A stretch of 40,485 bases of DNA from DASXTB01 sp036505615 (GTDB taxonomy: Bacteria > Acidobacteriota > UBA6911 > JACQSX01): the NCBI GenBank assembly GCA_036505615.1, contig DASXTB010000394.1, forward strand, positions 1 through 40,485, in the 5' to 3' direction. The stretch's first letter is position 1, and every line of letters starts with the position of its first letter. This document shows positions 23,567-31,984 of this stretch, piece after piece. Under the pieces are notes generated by a model. The model was not told where the DNA came from. It ran no database searches and worked only from the letters and a program-made list of their open reading frames with translations. The position numbers and the translations under genes are program-made.

Positions 23567-23937
23567 GTCCGCGAAGCGGACCAATAGCAGTAGCCGGGGG
23601 TGCCCAGGCGCGAAGCGCCAGGCACCCCCGGTCAGCGATGCCTCAATATCGGCCGGACCGCGCAAGCGGTCCCATCCGGTTCGGCAGTCATCGATGCCTC
23701 AGTTCCAAAGATAGCGCTCGTCATACTGTACCCGGTGTTAATTGAGTAGCTGCAGCAGCTCATTCTGAACGGCGCAACCGGGCTGCGGCGGGATCTGCGA
23801 AGTGAAAATTAAAGAAAAGATGAAGGAAAAAATGGGACCGCTTGCGCGTCCGATTGTGTGGGGAATCGCCGACCGGGGGTGCCTGGCGCTTCGCGCCTGG
23901 GCACCCCCGGCTACTGTTATTGGTCCGCTTCGCGGAC
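23567..23937. repeat. Composite long palindrome, copy 2
   Basis: The left arm starts GTCCGCGAAGCGGACCAATA at 23567 and continues with CAGTAGCCGGGGGTGCC. The right arm ends ATTGGTCCGCTTCGCGGAC at 23937. The inner arm GGACCGCGCAAGCGGTCCC is at 23655-23673; its partner at 23834 has lost one base. The interior begins GGTTCGGCAGTCATCGATGC and contains AAAGATAGCGCTCG, as in the copy at 10657, and then carries about 70 extra bases absent from that copy. Both interiors end with GGAAAAA and ATGGGACCGC. The region from 23474 to 24254 has no gene. Confidence 0.85.
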
Positions 23938-24068
23938 AAATCAGCAATCAGCTCTTTTGACTTAGAACCCGTTCTGCTGAGCGCTTATAGCTGACTGCTG
24001 AGAGCTGAAGCAATTCTGCTGTTACAGTCCACCAGGCCGGATTATTCACAATCTTCCTTAAAAGACCT

Positions 24069-24221
24069 AACGCAAAGGCGCCAAGGCGCAAAGACACAAA
24101 GCGGGTAAGGGCGAGGATATGTACACACCCAGTCGGTGGAACTTGGCAGGTTTGATATTAGGTGGGCACATATAGTCGCCCTTACCCGCTTTGTGTCTTT
24201 GCGCCTTGGCGCCTTTGCGTT
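24069..24221. repeat. 46-bp perfect inverted repeat with 61-base spacer
   Basis: The left arm at 24069-24114 starts AACGCAAAGGCGCCAAGGCG; the right arm at 24176-24221 is its exact reverse complement. Outward, the match continues imperfectly to about 24051 and 24239 (TTCCT.AAAAG on the left, CTTTT.AGGAA on the right). The spacer (24115-24175) is unique sequence. The element lies between the converging kinase and secreted-protein genes and may act as a terminator for both. Confidence 0.9.
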
Positions 24222-24254
24222 GAGCTTTTCAGGAAAATTTATGAGTAATGCAGG

Positions 24255-24938
24255 CTAATACTCCAGCGCGCCGCGGTAGCGCATCGCCTTCAAGTTCCAG
24301 GTCACACTGAGATTCTGGTCTGGCGGGACCCACAACACGAATCGCAGCTCCTTGTCACCATCGCTGACCACGGCTCGCTCTTTGATCGATCGGGGGAAGA
24401 TAAGCCTGAACTCTCCGGTCTCCGGATTGAGCCGAATGTATTCAACCGGCTCAATCCGTCCGCTTCGGCCGCAGATAAGAAAGGTGTTCCACTTCATCCA
24501 TGATGTCTGCTGCTTGGCGAAGAACTGTCTCAGGCTGAGGTCACGCTGGAGATCGTCGCTTCTAAAGGAAACGGCTACGACAATCCGATCTTGCGCCGGC
24601 TGAAGAATTTTTGGATCCGCAACTTCCAGCGATCGTGACACATCGACCGGCCTGGAAAGTTGAACCAGTCGGGCGTAGGCGTCTCGAATCGGCCGCGCTG
24701 AAACCAGGCGAACCGTGAAAGCATCCCGGACCTCACGGCTGGCGCTCACTGAACAGCCGAAATGGCGTATCAAAGACTGCCTGCACCAGGGGGATTTCTC
24801 CAGCACCTGTTTTATTTCTGGAAGACTCCACTCCTCAGGTTGTTTTTCCCAGGCGTTGTCTGCACAGAATAGGATCCCCGCGCTGAATAAAATGGAAAAC
24901 GGGAACAGTAACGGTTTTGTTCCTTTAGGACGGTTCAT
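24255..24938 (-). CDS. Secreted protein of unknown function
   Basis: The 227-residue product has a signal peptide (LLFPFSILFSAGILFCADN) following MNRPKGTK. The mature part opens with EEWSLPEIKQVLEKSPWCRQ, an arrangement (W, then a helix ending in SPW) that recurs in secreted proteins of Acidobacteria. It continues with VRLVSARPIRDAYARLVQ and beta-rich segments ending in VTWNLKAMRYRGALEY. I recognise the family as acidobacterial but cannot give it a function. The ATG at 24938 follows AGGAGAT. Cysteines at about 52 and 62 in the mature part could form a disulfide. It is a single gene. Confidence 0.75.
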   Translation of the reverse strand: MNRPKGTKPLLFPFSILFSAGILFCADNAWEKQPEEWSLPEIKQVLEKSPWCRQSLIRHFGCSVSASREVRDAFTVRLVSARPIRDAYARLVQLSRPVDVSRSLEVADPKILQPAQDRIVVAVSFRSDDLQRDLSLRQFFAKQQTSWMKWNTFLICGRSGRIEPVEYIRLNPETGEFRLIFPRSIKERAVVSDGDKELRFVLWVPPDQNLSVTWNLKAMRYRGALEY

Positions 24939-25014
24939 GGGGGCCGATCTCCTGCGCGGAATGGATATTAAGATAGTAAACGCCGATCAGGGCAGGGTGT
25001 CAACGTGGAGTTAT

Positions 25015-25070
25015 GGGGACAGATCGAGGACAAACCCCCAAATTTAGTTCGGGATTAGGGGTCTGTCCCT
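25015..25070. repeat. Short inverted repeat upstream of the secreted-protein gene
   Basis: GGGGACAGA at 25015-25023 pairs with TCTGTCCCT at 25062-25070 (one mismatch), enclosing ACCCCCAAATTTAGTTCGGG. The sequence resembles small hairpin repeats common in bacterial intergenic DNA. Confidence 0.45.
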
Positions 25071-25086
25071 ACAATTCCGCTGAATT

Positions 25087-26346
25087 CTAGAGGATTGCCC
25101 CTGAGATGACTTTCGACTTCTGCAGGAAATCCGGGTCGATGGTTATGCCCAAGCCGGGGCCGGAAGGGACATGGATCACTCCCTTTTCACTCTTCAGTGA
25201 CGACGTATCAGACGTGATGGGAAGCGTGCCGCCAAAACCCTTGAACTCCTGATGGGGTCCGGCATTCGGCACGCAGGATGCAAAATGCGCAACGTATAAA
25301 TAACCCAGGCCACCTCCGGACATATGAGGAGTGCACTGGATTGCTGCGGCGGCGGCAATTCGTGCAACGCGGATCGAGCGTATAAAGCCGCCAAAATAGA
25401 GGATGTCGGGCTGCGCGATCCGCATCACGCCGCTCTGGATGATTCTGCGGAAATTATTCAGACTGTTTTCCTGCTCTCCCAGCGCAATGGGAATTTTAAG
25501 CGCATCGGCGACTTTCTTGGTCCCGTCGTAATCGTCAAACGGCAAGGGCTCTTCAAAAAACGCGAGCTTGTACTCCTCCATCAAATGGCCGATCCGGATT
25601 GCTGCAGGAATATCGTACGAGCCATTCGCGTCGGCATAGATCGTCATTGCGTCGCCGAATGTTTTACGGGTCAGCGGAATCAACGCTTTGTCACGGCGCG
25701 TGGTTTCATCGTTGTACATCATTCGTCCGCCCAGCCGGAACTTGATCGCCGTGGCGCCGGTTTCGGCGACTATTTTCTTGAGGTACTGAATTTCCTGTTC
25801 CGGCGTGTTGCCGCGATTCCCGCTGGCCCGATAAACGCCAATTTCGCGCCGCACTACGCCGCCCAGCAAAGCGCCGATCGGTAGCGACGCGCTCTTGCCG
25901 AGCAGGTCGAGAACCGCTATTTCTACGGCTGCGACGCAGGTCCAGAACGGCAGTCCCTGCCACTTGTAGTTGTCACGCTCAAGATAGACCTCCCATAGAA
26001 GACGTTCCAGATCGCGCGCATCTTTTCCAATAAATGATGGAACGACTCGCTTCAGCAGAATCGGGTAGGTGGTTTTGATCGCATCCGGATGCGCGACCGA
26101 TATTCCCGTGGCGCCATCGGCAGTGCGCACCCGGACCATGAAATTGTCCGCGTTGGAAAGCAAATCGATCGTGGCAATCCTTACCGGCTGCTTAAGCGCG
26201 TCGAGCTGCAGCACGGCTGACGCAAGTACCTTATCGATCTTCGAAGCGAGCTGCTGTTCGCGCTGAGCCGCGCGAAGCGGCTCCAAGGTTGCCACTGCAG
26301 CAGCGCCGGCAGCATACTTTCCCAAATCACGGCGGGTGATTTTCAT
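25087..26346 (-). CDS. Tat-exported mandelate racemase/muconate-lactonising enzyme
   Basis: The 419-residue protein belongs to the enolase superfamily. A twin-arginine start (MKITRRDLGKYAAGAAAVAT) is followed by the capping domain and then the barrel. The acid/base motif reads IKFRLGG near residue 198 (Lys-x-Arg rather than the commoner Lys-x-Lys). The three metal ligands are visible as YADANG, FFEEPL and ALGEQEN, and HMSGGGLG supplies a His in the position used by the other catalytic base. Family members abstract a proton alpha to a carboxylate (sugar-acid dehydration or racemisation). Export through Tat suggests action outside the cytoplasm. GGAG precedes the ATG. The substrate cannot be told from sequence and no sugar-catabolic genes are adjacent. 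Confidence 0.92.
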   Translation of the reverse strand: MKITRRDLGKYAAGAAAVATLEPLRAAQREQQLASKIDKVLASAVLQLDALKQPVRIATIDLLSNADNFMVRVRTADGATGISVAHPDAIKTTYPILLKRVVPSFIGKDARDLERLLWEVYLERDNYKWQGLPFWTCVAAVEIAVLDLLGKSASLPIGALLGGVVRREIGVYRASGNRGNTPEQEIQYLKKIVAETGATAIKFRLGGRMMYNDETTRRDKALIPLTRKTFGDAMTIYADANGSYDIPAAIRIGHLMEEYKLAFFEEPLPFDDYDGTKKVADALKIPIALGEQENSLNNFRRIIQSGVMRIAQPDILYFGGFIRSIRVARIAAAAAIQCTPHMSGGGLGYLYVAHFASCVPNAGPHQEFKGFGGTLPITSDTSSLKSEKGVIHVPSGPGLGITIDPDFLQKSKVISGAIL

Positions 26347-26471
26347 TGTGAGCTCCGATCAGTGTTTCGTTATTAGCTAGCGGTTGGGCCGAAAGCGTTC
26401 GCTTTACACCTAGCACCTACTAGCCTGCATCATAAGGAACTCACCGCAGAGGCCTAGGGCGGTCTCCGACC

Positions 26472-26660
26472 GCAACCAAAAAAGCCGTCCACGAGCACGT
26501 GCACGTGCACGATCACGGCCACGTCTACGTTGACGAAAGCGATCACGAATATCCGTCTCGGCTAATGGTACATCAAGAGGCTAAAAACGATTACCTTCAA
26601 CGTTATTCCTGGACGTTATCGTGGCCGTTGACGTGGTCGTGCACGTGCTCGTGGACGGCT
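26472..26660. repeat. Hexamer-rhythm palindromic element, copy 4
   Basis: A perfect 23-base stem joins 26483-26505 (AGCCGTCCACGAGCACGTGC plus three bases) and 26638-26660. Inside, both arms continue as CACG/CGTG hexamers that no longer pair perfectly. The left border CGCAACCAAAAAAGCCG fits the family border. Further out, CTCACCGCAGAGG (26441) and CCTCTCCGCCGTGAG (26691) are also inverted relative to each other. It lies between the enolase-type gene and the MscS gene. Confidence 0.85.
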
Positions 26661-26746
26661 CTCAGGCGTGTTCTCTGCGCTCTCCGCGCCCCTCTCCGCC
26701 GTGAGTGGTTCAGGAGCAATCGAAATTCGGTAATCGCTGTTCTAAT

Positions 26747-27727
26747 TTACGACCTTGGGTCAGGCTTCGCCTCCCGCGCCCCTGCCAGCAGAATGGAATC
26801 CGCAATGCGACTGGGTTTGGGGATTTTCCCTGTGCCTGCCGGCCATCCTTCACGTTGCTGCAAGCGATCCCCATCGGTCTCCTCCGTCTGATCGTGAAAG
26901 AGGATGTGTTGTATAGGAAAAGGGAGGTCGATTCCATTTTCAAAAAGCCGGCGTTTGACGTCAGCCAAAATCTTATCGCGCGTCTCGCTGAACTCGGACC
27001 GCTTGGGCGGCTGAATCCACCATCTTGCCCGGATGTTGACATTGTAGGTGCCAAGCGCCACAACGATTACGTCGGGCGGCGGGTCCTGCAGAACTTCATC
27101 CTGGCTCCGGATGCATTCCAGAATAATGGATTTCGCACTTTCGATATCGTCGCTGTATCCAATGCCAAAGTCATATTCCACACGTCGCTTATCAAAGGCG
27201 GTGTTCACCGTGACGCTATTGGTGAATAGATTTGTATTGGGAATGACCACCCGGCGTCCGTCGTAAGTTCGGATAAACGTCGCCCTCGTTTGGATGTCCT
27301 CGACGGTTCCCTCAAAATTCCCCATCACTATTTGGTCGCCGATACGAAACGGGCGAGTCAGCAACAACAGAATGCCCGCCAGAAAATTCTGGAATATATC
27401 GCGAAAAGCGAAACCAATGGCGACACTGCCGATTCCCAGTAGTTGCACCACGTCTGCTGGTTTAAACGTGGGAGATGCCACAGACAAGGCAACCAGCAGC
27501 CCCAGCAAAATGACCACTCCCTGGGATATTCGACCTAAGGCAAGCCCTCCAGTCCACGTTCTGGCCCGCCGTTGAACGATTTTGGCCACCACCTTCTTTA
27601 TAAGGATGGCACCCAGCAGGAACATGACAAAGACGATTACCGCAAGGAAAAGGTTCGGCAGTGAGGCAATGAACCCCCTCGTCAGACTGTGAATCCGCTG
27701 AAGTGCGGGTGAAAGATCAATATTCAT
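26747..27727 (-). CDS. MscS-family mechanosensitive channel
   Basis: The 326-residue protein has three membrane segments: about 20-45, 65-88 and the pore-lining helix at about 95-125 (LLGIGSVAIGFAFRDIFQNF). The beta domain follows with FRIGDQIVMGNFEGTVEDI, then IRTYDGRRVVIPN and NTNLFTNSVTVN, the classical MscS signature, and an alpha/beta C-terminal domain (VEYDFGIGYSDDIESAKSI). MscS channels open under membrane tension and release solutes on hypo-osmotic shock. The ATG follows GGGAGGGA. The C-terminal 50 residues (from HDQTEETDGD) are low-complexity and not part of the conserved fold. Single gene. Confidence 0.95.
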   Translation of the reverse strand: MNIDLSPALQRIHSLTRGFIASLPNLFLAVIVFVMFLLGAILIKKVVAKIVQRRARTWTGGLALGRISQGVVILLGLLVALSVASPTFKPADVVQLLGIGSVAIGFAFRDIFQNFLAGILLLLTRPFRIGDQIVMGNFEGTVEDIQTRATFIRTYDGRRVVIPNTNLFTNSVTVNTAFDKRRVEYDFGIGYSDDIESAKSIILECIRSQDEVLQDPPPDVIVVALGTYNVNIRARWWIQPPKRSEFSETRDKILADVKRRLFENGIDLPFPIQHILFHDQTEETDGDRLQQREGWPAGTGKIPKPSRIADSILLAGAREAKPDPRS

Positions 27728-27846
27728 AGGTCCCTCCCAGTGACGGTTTGAAAGTCAAAATTCAGCGTCAGCATAGAGCCACGCCCTTCAGAATTTTAAC
27801 CTGAGGCTGTCCAACCAGCCCGCAGCGGTTTCTTGATATCGCGCAG

Positions 27847-28038
27847 TCATGGAGTCAGAAGCAACAGGCGCGCAGAATAGCCGGCTTCGGCAATTTGGCT
27901 GAGCTCAAGCTGGCAGATATTTTCAGTTGTGGCGTTGTGCGGATAACTTAGATTGCCGCGCCGCGCCCTTCCGGCCGCGGCTCTGTGGGTGCATGCAGTG
28001 GCGAGTGGCCAGCCGGGATTCATCAGCGAGAAACTCAT
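27847..28038 (-). CDS. Possible small protein coupled to the upstream basic-protein gene
   Basis: A 63-residue frame starts at an ATG that overlaps the stop of the preceding gene in an ATGA arrangement (28035-28038), typical of coupled translation. The product has no motif or hydrophobic segment that I recognise, and it ends in a Leu-rich tail (YSARLLLLTP). The overlap is the only evidence for it, so it is a weak call. The remaining gap 27728-27846 holds nothing recognisable. Confidence 0.3.
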   Translation of the reverse strand: MSFSLMNPGWPLATACTHRAAAGRARRGNLSYPHNATTENICQLELSQIAEAGYSARLLLLTP

Positions 28039-28400
28039 CGCCTGCCGCGAGGTTTTTTCTTGCCCATTTCGTCAGCTCTGCTCACTGGATAATCCAGCCC
28101 CTCGGCTACGGCCGAAGAATCGCGGTCACCCACATTTTCTTCCGCCGCAGCATCCCGATCTGCACCCGATGCCGGACCCTCAATGGCCCCTTTCTTGTCC
28201 CACTGTTTGTCCTTCCTTTTTGGCGCGCGAGCCGGAGAAGATCTCCGAGAGTTTCGCTTGGATGTGGGACCGGTAGAGAATTTCGGAGAGGCTCCTTTAG
28301 ATTGACGATCAGCAGAGGGCTTTTCCTTTGATATGGAATCAGTGGAGCCCTTTGATTTGGAATCAGCAGCAGTTTTCCGAGTTTTTTCATTGTAGGCCAT
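28035..28400 (-). CDS. Small Lys/Ser/Arg-rich disordered protein
   Basis: The 121-residue product is rich in Lys, Ser, Arg and Asp and lacks hydrophobic stretches, so it is probably disordered. It contains short imperfect repeats (SKGSTDS, SKEKPSAD, SKGASPK) in the first half, a basic middle (KRNSRRSSPARAPKRKDK) and ends GKKKPRGRR. The start ATG is preceded by GGGAGGG at good spacing, which supports it as a real gene over the alternative frame on the same strand (28106-28429). Such basic proteins might bind nucleic acid, but no family is recognised. Confidence 0.55.
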   Translation of the reverse strand: MAYNEKTRKTAADSKSKGSTDSISKEKPSADRQSKGASPKFSTGPTSKRNSRRSSPARAPKRKDKQWDKKGAIEGPASGADRDAAAEENVGDRDSSAVAEGLDYPVSRADEMGKKKPRGRR

Positions 28401-28622
28401 GTTCCCTCCCTTTTTCCCGACCGTGCCATTTATAGCTCCTCCGCCCCTACATCCGAGTTATTCAAAAGATTTCACCGCAGAGGCGCAGAGAACGCAGAGG
28501 CAGCGCAGAGAACCGAGCTGAAGCTTTGAGTACGAAGACTCACGGAAATCACATCTCCGCTAAATGGCCAGTGGCAGTCAAGTTTATGCAGACTCGTGAA
28601 TCATTGCAAAGAAGATCTCGTC

Positions 28623-28922
28623 TTATGCCAGAGCAATCATTCCCGATTTGCGGATGCTTTGATCGGCTGTCATAAGGCGAAGGCCGTAGCACCGCGCAGT
28701 GGCGCCAATGATACGATGCACGGGATCCGGCGGATAATTTGACCCGAGGCGAGTACTCTCCGCGGCGACGCGAGCCGTCATAGGCAACATCTGCACCACA
28801 GGGTGCGACCCAACATCTGCCAGAAAGGCCTCGACCGAACCCAAGAGCGGAAGCTGTGCGCGCGCCACTAGCATAGCGATTTCCCAAAGGGTAATCTTGC
28901 TCACGGCCACCAGCCGCAAGCC
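28623..28922 (-). pseudogene. VapC-type PIN toxin fragment, 5' end replaced by repeat DNA
   Basis: From about 28922 to the stop at 28623 the sequence is clearly the C-terminal two-thirds of a PIN-domain toxin: VAVSKITLWEIAMLVARAQL, later VAAESTRLGSNYPPDPVHRI, then IGATARCYGLRLMTADQSIR. The usual N-terminal strand with the first catalytic Asp (LLDTH) is missing. Upstream of 28922 the frame runs on to 29105 through interspersed repeat (GAGACGCCGTAGGCGTC and following) and gives unrelated residues. The Asp in DPVHRII and the Asp in TADQSI remain. It is most likely an inactive remnant created by repeat insertion or deletion. No antitoxin gene is attached. Confidence 0.8.
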
Positions 28923-29286
28923 GCAGACGGAGACGCCGTAGGCGTCATAGACTATAGCCGGGGGCAGAGCGCGCTTTTTGCGCGGCGCCCCCGGTCTGCG
29001 ACACCCATCAAGGGTATGCACCCTGAAGGGGTGCGACACAAATCGCGGATGTATTTTTTGGGGGGAAGACCGGCTTGGGTCAATCATCTGGAAATTTTGT
29101 TGCACCCTTACGGGGGTGCGCAGGCCGAGAAAGAGAGGACATCTACGATGATGACGACATCACTGATTGGGGCAAGTTGCAAGACACCTTGAAGGCCCCA
29201 CTCAAACCTTATGTCAAATTCCGCCCGCCTGAGGATCACGATTTAACTTCCTTATTTTCCGGGCGCAGCAAATCTCAATGGCTGCC

Positions 29287-29612
29287 GAAGGCGTCACGTA
29301 GAGTAGCCGGGGGGGTCGGCGCCCGTCCCGCACCCGGATTATTCACAAATTTGTTGCTTTAATGGTGCGGATGCAGTTGCCGTCCCGCCTGGCGGGACGG
29401 CCCGAAAATAGCCCAGCACTTCAGTGCTGAGATTGAGGGTTAACGCCAATCAAACCAAGCCAAAGGAGTCCCGTAGGGACGGCTGATTCAGTCGTCCCTA
29501 CGGAACTACGGGACGAAAACTGCCCACGATTCTCCAACACGAAAAAATTCGTGAATAATCCTGGCGCAGGGCGGAACGGGCTCTGCCCCCGGCTATTCTA
29601 GGTGACGCCTTC
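29287..29612. repeat. Inverted pair of GAAGGCGTCAC..GGATTATTCAC units
   Basis: The unit GAAGGCGTCAC-GTAGAGTAGCCGGGGG-..-GGATTATTCAC at 29287-29346 is repeated in reverse complement at 29551-29612 (GTGAATAATCC .. CCCCCGGCTATTCTAGG, GTGACGCCTTC). The spacer holds smaller palindromes: an 11-bp stem at 29379-29401 and CCGTAGGGAC with GTCCCTACGG at 29471-29502. The whole 28923-29900 stretch is repeat material without a convincing gene. Confidence 0.75.
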
Positions 29613-29900
29613 GGCGTCTGTTGTTCGGCTCCGGCCTGCCCGCTGTGATCTTGTTGGTCGCAGTTCAAAGCTTGTTTCTGCAAGAAATTAGACGCCACTA
29701 CGCCACCTGTTAAAGGTGCCCCGGCCTTTCCCGCGACCGATCCAGTCTACGGAAGACTGCTCGGAAGCTTCGACCTAAGCACCTGGATATCAAAATGATA
29801 GAATGTTTTTTCACAAGCCTCGCTGTGTGGTCCGCTTTTTGCTCAAGCTTCGCTGCAAGCCGAACACGCCTAGGAGGGCAAGAACGGCAGAGGAGGAAAA

Positions 29901-30290
29901 ATGTTACACAAAGTGATTTCAATGTTGTTGATCGTCACCCTACTCCAGATGGCCGCCTGGCCTACAGTTTTCGCCGAGCAGAAAGAGGTGGCTTCACCCG
30001 AACAAATCAAGGCGAGCGTCGTTAAGCTCGGAGTGGGAGTCGAGGCGCGGGTCACCGTCAAGTTGCGCAACAACACCAAAGTGAAGGGATTCATCTACCA
30101 GTCCGGAGAAAATGACTTCGTCGTAGTGGACAAAACCGGCGAAAAACGGACCATCGCCTACAGTGACGTAGCTCGAGTGGAGGGGAAGAATCTTAGCACC
30201 GGAACGAAGGTTGCAATTGGTGTGGCTATCGGAGTGGGAATAGCCATTGCCGCAGCGGCCATTCTCGCAAAAGCGCTGGAAGGATATTGA
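29901..30290 (+). CDS. Small secreted or membrane-anchored protein with SH3/Sm-like core
   Basis: This 129-residue protein follows an ideal AGGAGG. It has an N-terminal signal or anchor (MLHKVISMLLIVTLLQMAAW), then a short beta-rich domain (residues 50-95: GVEARVTVKLRNNTKVKGFI, ENDFVVVDKTGEKRTIAYSD, VARVEGK). Its strand pattern resembles small SH3-like or Sm-like barrels. A glycine/alanine-rich transmembrane helix ends it (KVAIGVAIGVGIAIAAAAIL). Similar short proteins occur in Acidobacteria, but I know no function. No partner gene is evident. Confidence 0.75.
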   Translation: MLHKVISMLLIVTLLQMAAWPTVFAEQKEVASPEQIKASVVKLGVGVEARVTVKLRNNTKVKGFIYQSGENDFVVVDKTGEKRTIAYSDVARVEGKNLSTGTKVAIGVAIGVGIAIAAAAILAKALEGY

Positions 30291-30511
30291 GATTTGACCG
30301 TCTCTGACGCGAAATTAATTGAAAAGCGCTTCGTGTCATCGTGCCTTCGTGGCCAGCTTAAAGACCTGCCAAAAAAGCACGACGTTGCTACTTGCACCCC
30401 ACCACTTTCACCGGGAACTCGAGGAAAAACACGTGGTCTTAACTTCTAAGAAATCCGGAAGTGGATCGTTATTGAGTTGAGGCTTTCTTGGATGCCGGTG
30501 AAGGAGGATTT

Positions 30512-31546
30512 ATGAAGCGACAGATTGTTTCAAAGGCCACTGGTTTTGCGTTTGCCCTGATCGGATCGATCTCTATTGCATTGCTGTCTGGAGCTGTTTC
30601 AGGCCAAACAAAAGGGGCCAGCCAGGCCTATAAGCTAAGCGGCCCTTACGCACATGAGAATCTCACCATTTTTCTCATCCACGGCAAAGATCGGCTCACC
30701 AACAGGAGATTGATCACACTTTCCGAGGCGTTAGCGCAAAAGAAGGTTCGTGTCCACGAGACTGGACGAGTAAATGAGCTGATAGTGGAAAACCTTTCCG
30801 ACGATGATGTTTTTATCCATTCTGGAGACATCGTAAAAGGCGGCAAGCAAGATCGTACTTTCCCTGACGACTGCCTTCTGCCCGCTCGCTCGGGACAGGT
30901 TTCGTTGCCTGCATTCTGCGTCGAACAAGGGAGATGGCAAAGGAGAGGATCCGAATCAGCGGCATATTTTGACAGCTCGTACGCTCAATTGCCTTCCAAA
31001 GAGCTGAAACTTGCCGCGCGACACGAGCAGGCGCAGGATAAGGTCTGGAGAGCGGCCAGTGGCGTAGTGGGAGGTGTGAGCGAAGGAGTGGGCTTACCCG
31101 TTGCCTCGCCAATCTCGAGCACCAGCCTCGAACTTAGCTTGGAGAATGGGAACCTCAAACAAGCCGTAAATCGGTATCTCCAGAAACTGCTGCCTCTGGC
31201 AGAATATGGCGACACCGTGGGTTATGCCTTCTTCATCAATGGAGAACTCAATAGCGCAGACATTTATGCGTCGCAACCTTTGTTCCGAAAATTGTGGCCT
31301 ATACTGTTAGAGGCAAGCGCCATTGAAGCGATATCCAAGCGTGCAAAAGGCTTTTCCACGCGGCCGGCCAGCGCGCAGTCGGTCAAACTGTTGCTGGCGG
31401 ATTTCACGGCAGGCAAGACTTCAACCAAGGAGATTGGCCCGGCGACCTTGCTTGTAAAAGAGGAAACGGACCGTCGCCTCCTCTTTGAGAGCCGCGACCG
31501 CAAAGACAAAGACATCTGGATTCATCGAAGCTATCTGACAAAATAG
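30512..31546 (+). CDS. Secreted ARPP-1-like (DUF6569) protein
   Basis: From the ATG at 30512, directly after AAGGAGGA, the product has 344 residues; an earlier GGATG-type start at 30488 is unlikely. A signal peptide (MKRQIVSKATGFAFALIGSI) is followed by a domain with IFLIHGKDRLTNRRLITLSEAL, then VFIHSGDIVKGGKQDRTF and LPAFCVEQGRW. These are the core motifs of ARPP-1, a family described from its genomic links to ADP-ribosyl-glycohydrolase and rhodanese/phosphatase genes. The C-terminal half (about 190-340) is less familiar and lacks a known motif. Neither of those partner genes is adjacent here; the next gene is DUF2442. Biochemical role unknown. Confidence 0.75.
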   Translation: MKRQIVSKATGFAFALIGSISIALLSGAVSGQTKGASQAYKLSGPYAHENLTIFLIHGKDRLTNRRLITLSEALAQKKVRVHETGRVNELIVENLSDDDVFIHSGDIVKGGKQDRTFPDDCLLPARSGQVSLPAFCVEQGRWQRRGSESAAYFDSSYAQLPSKELKLAARHEQAQDKVWRAASGVVGGVSEGVGLPVASPISSTSLELSLENGNLKQAVNRYLQKLLPLAEYGDTVGYAFFINGELNSADIYASQPLFRKLWPILLEASAIEAISKRAKGFSTRPASAQSVKLLLADFTAGKTSTKEIGPATLLVKEETDRRLLFESRDRKDKDIWIHRSYLTK

Positions 31547-31623
31547 CACTTTTGACAGACACGAGATCGTTAAGGTACAAAACTCTGGTACCAAAAGATG
31601 CTGGTGTTCAAAGAGGAGTGGGA

Positions 31624-31941
31624 ATGGGTATTTTAAAGGGTGCGCGATCCGAAGCGAAGGCTCGACGCGTTATCATCAGAGATAACAAATTAACGGTCGA
31701 CCTTTTTGACGGGCGCGCGATATCAGTTCCTTTAGCCTGGTTTCCTCGTTTGCTGCAAGGCAGCCGGAAAGAGCGCGCCAAGTGGCGCCTGATCGGACGG
31801 GGACAAGGCATTCACTGGCCGGATCTGGACGAGAACATAAGTGTAAGGGACTTGCTTTCGGGAAAAGCCTCCCGAGAAAGCGAAGCGTCGTTCCAGAAAT
31901 GGGTAAAGGAACGTGGCCGCGGATCGCGTCGGCGACCATGA
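31624..31941 (+). CDS. DUF2442-family protein
   Basis: The 105-residue product has the DUF2442 core: DNKLTVDLFDGRAISVPLAW, FPRLLQGSRKERAKWRLIG, then GIHWPDLDENISVRDLLSGK. The start ATG at 31624 follows GAGGAGTGG, and an earlier start at 31552 adds no homology. DUF2442 proteins are commonly found beside small toxin-like partners (DUF4160) and are thought to act as antitoxin-like regulators. No intact DUF4160 is adjacent, but directly downstream are the last 39 residues of a PIN domain (31985-32101). The C-terminus is basic (KWVKERGRGSRRRP). Cytoplasmic. Confidence 0.85.
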   Translation: MGILKGARSEAKARRVIIRDNKLTVDLFDGRAISVPLAWFPRLLQGSRKERAKWRLIGRGQGIHWPDLDENISVRDLLSGKASRESEASFQKWVKERGRGSRRRP

Positions 31942-31984
31942 GATTCACCGCAAAGCGGTCCGCCTTCTAGCGCGCTCTGCAAGA

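Noticed and set aside
29466..29513. Hairpins around 29379-29513 as a possible terminator or riboswitch
   Set aside because: The stems are perfect but have one-base loops or no T-run, and no gene lies close enough to be controlled. They look like part of the repeat block.
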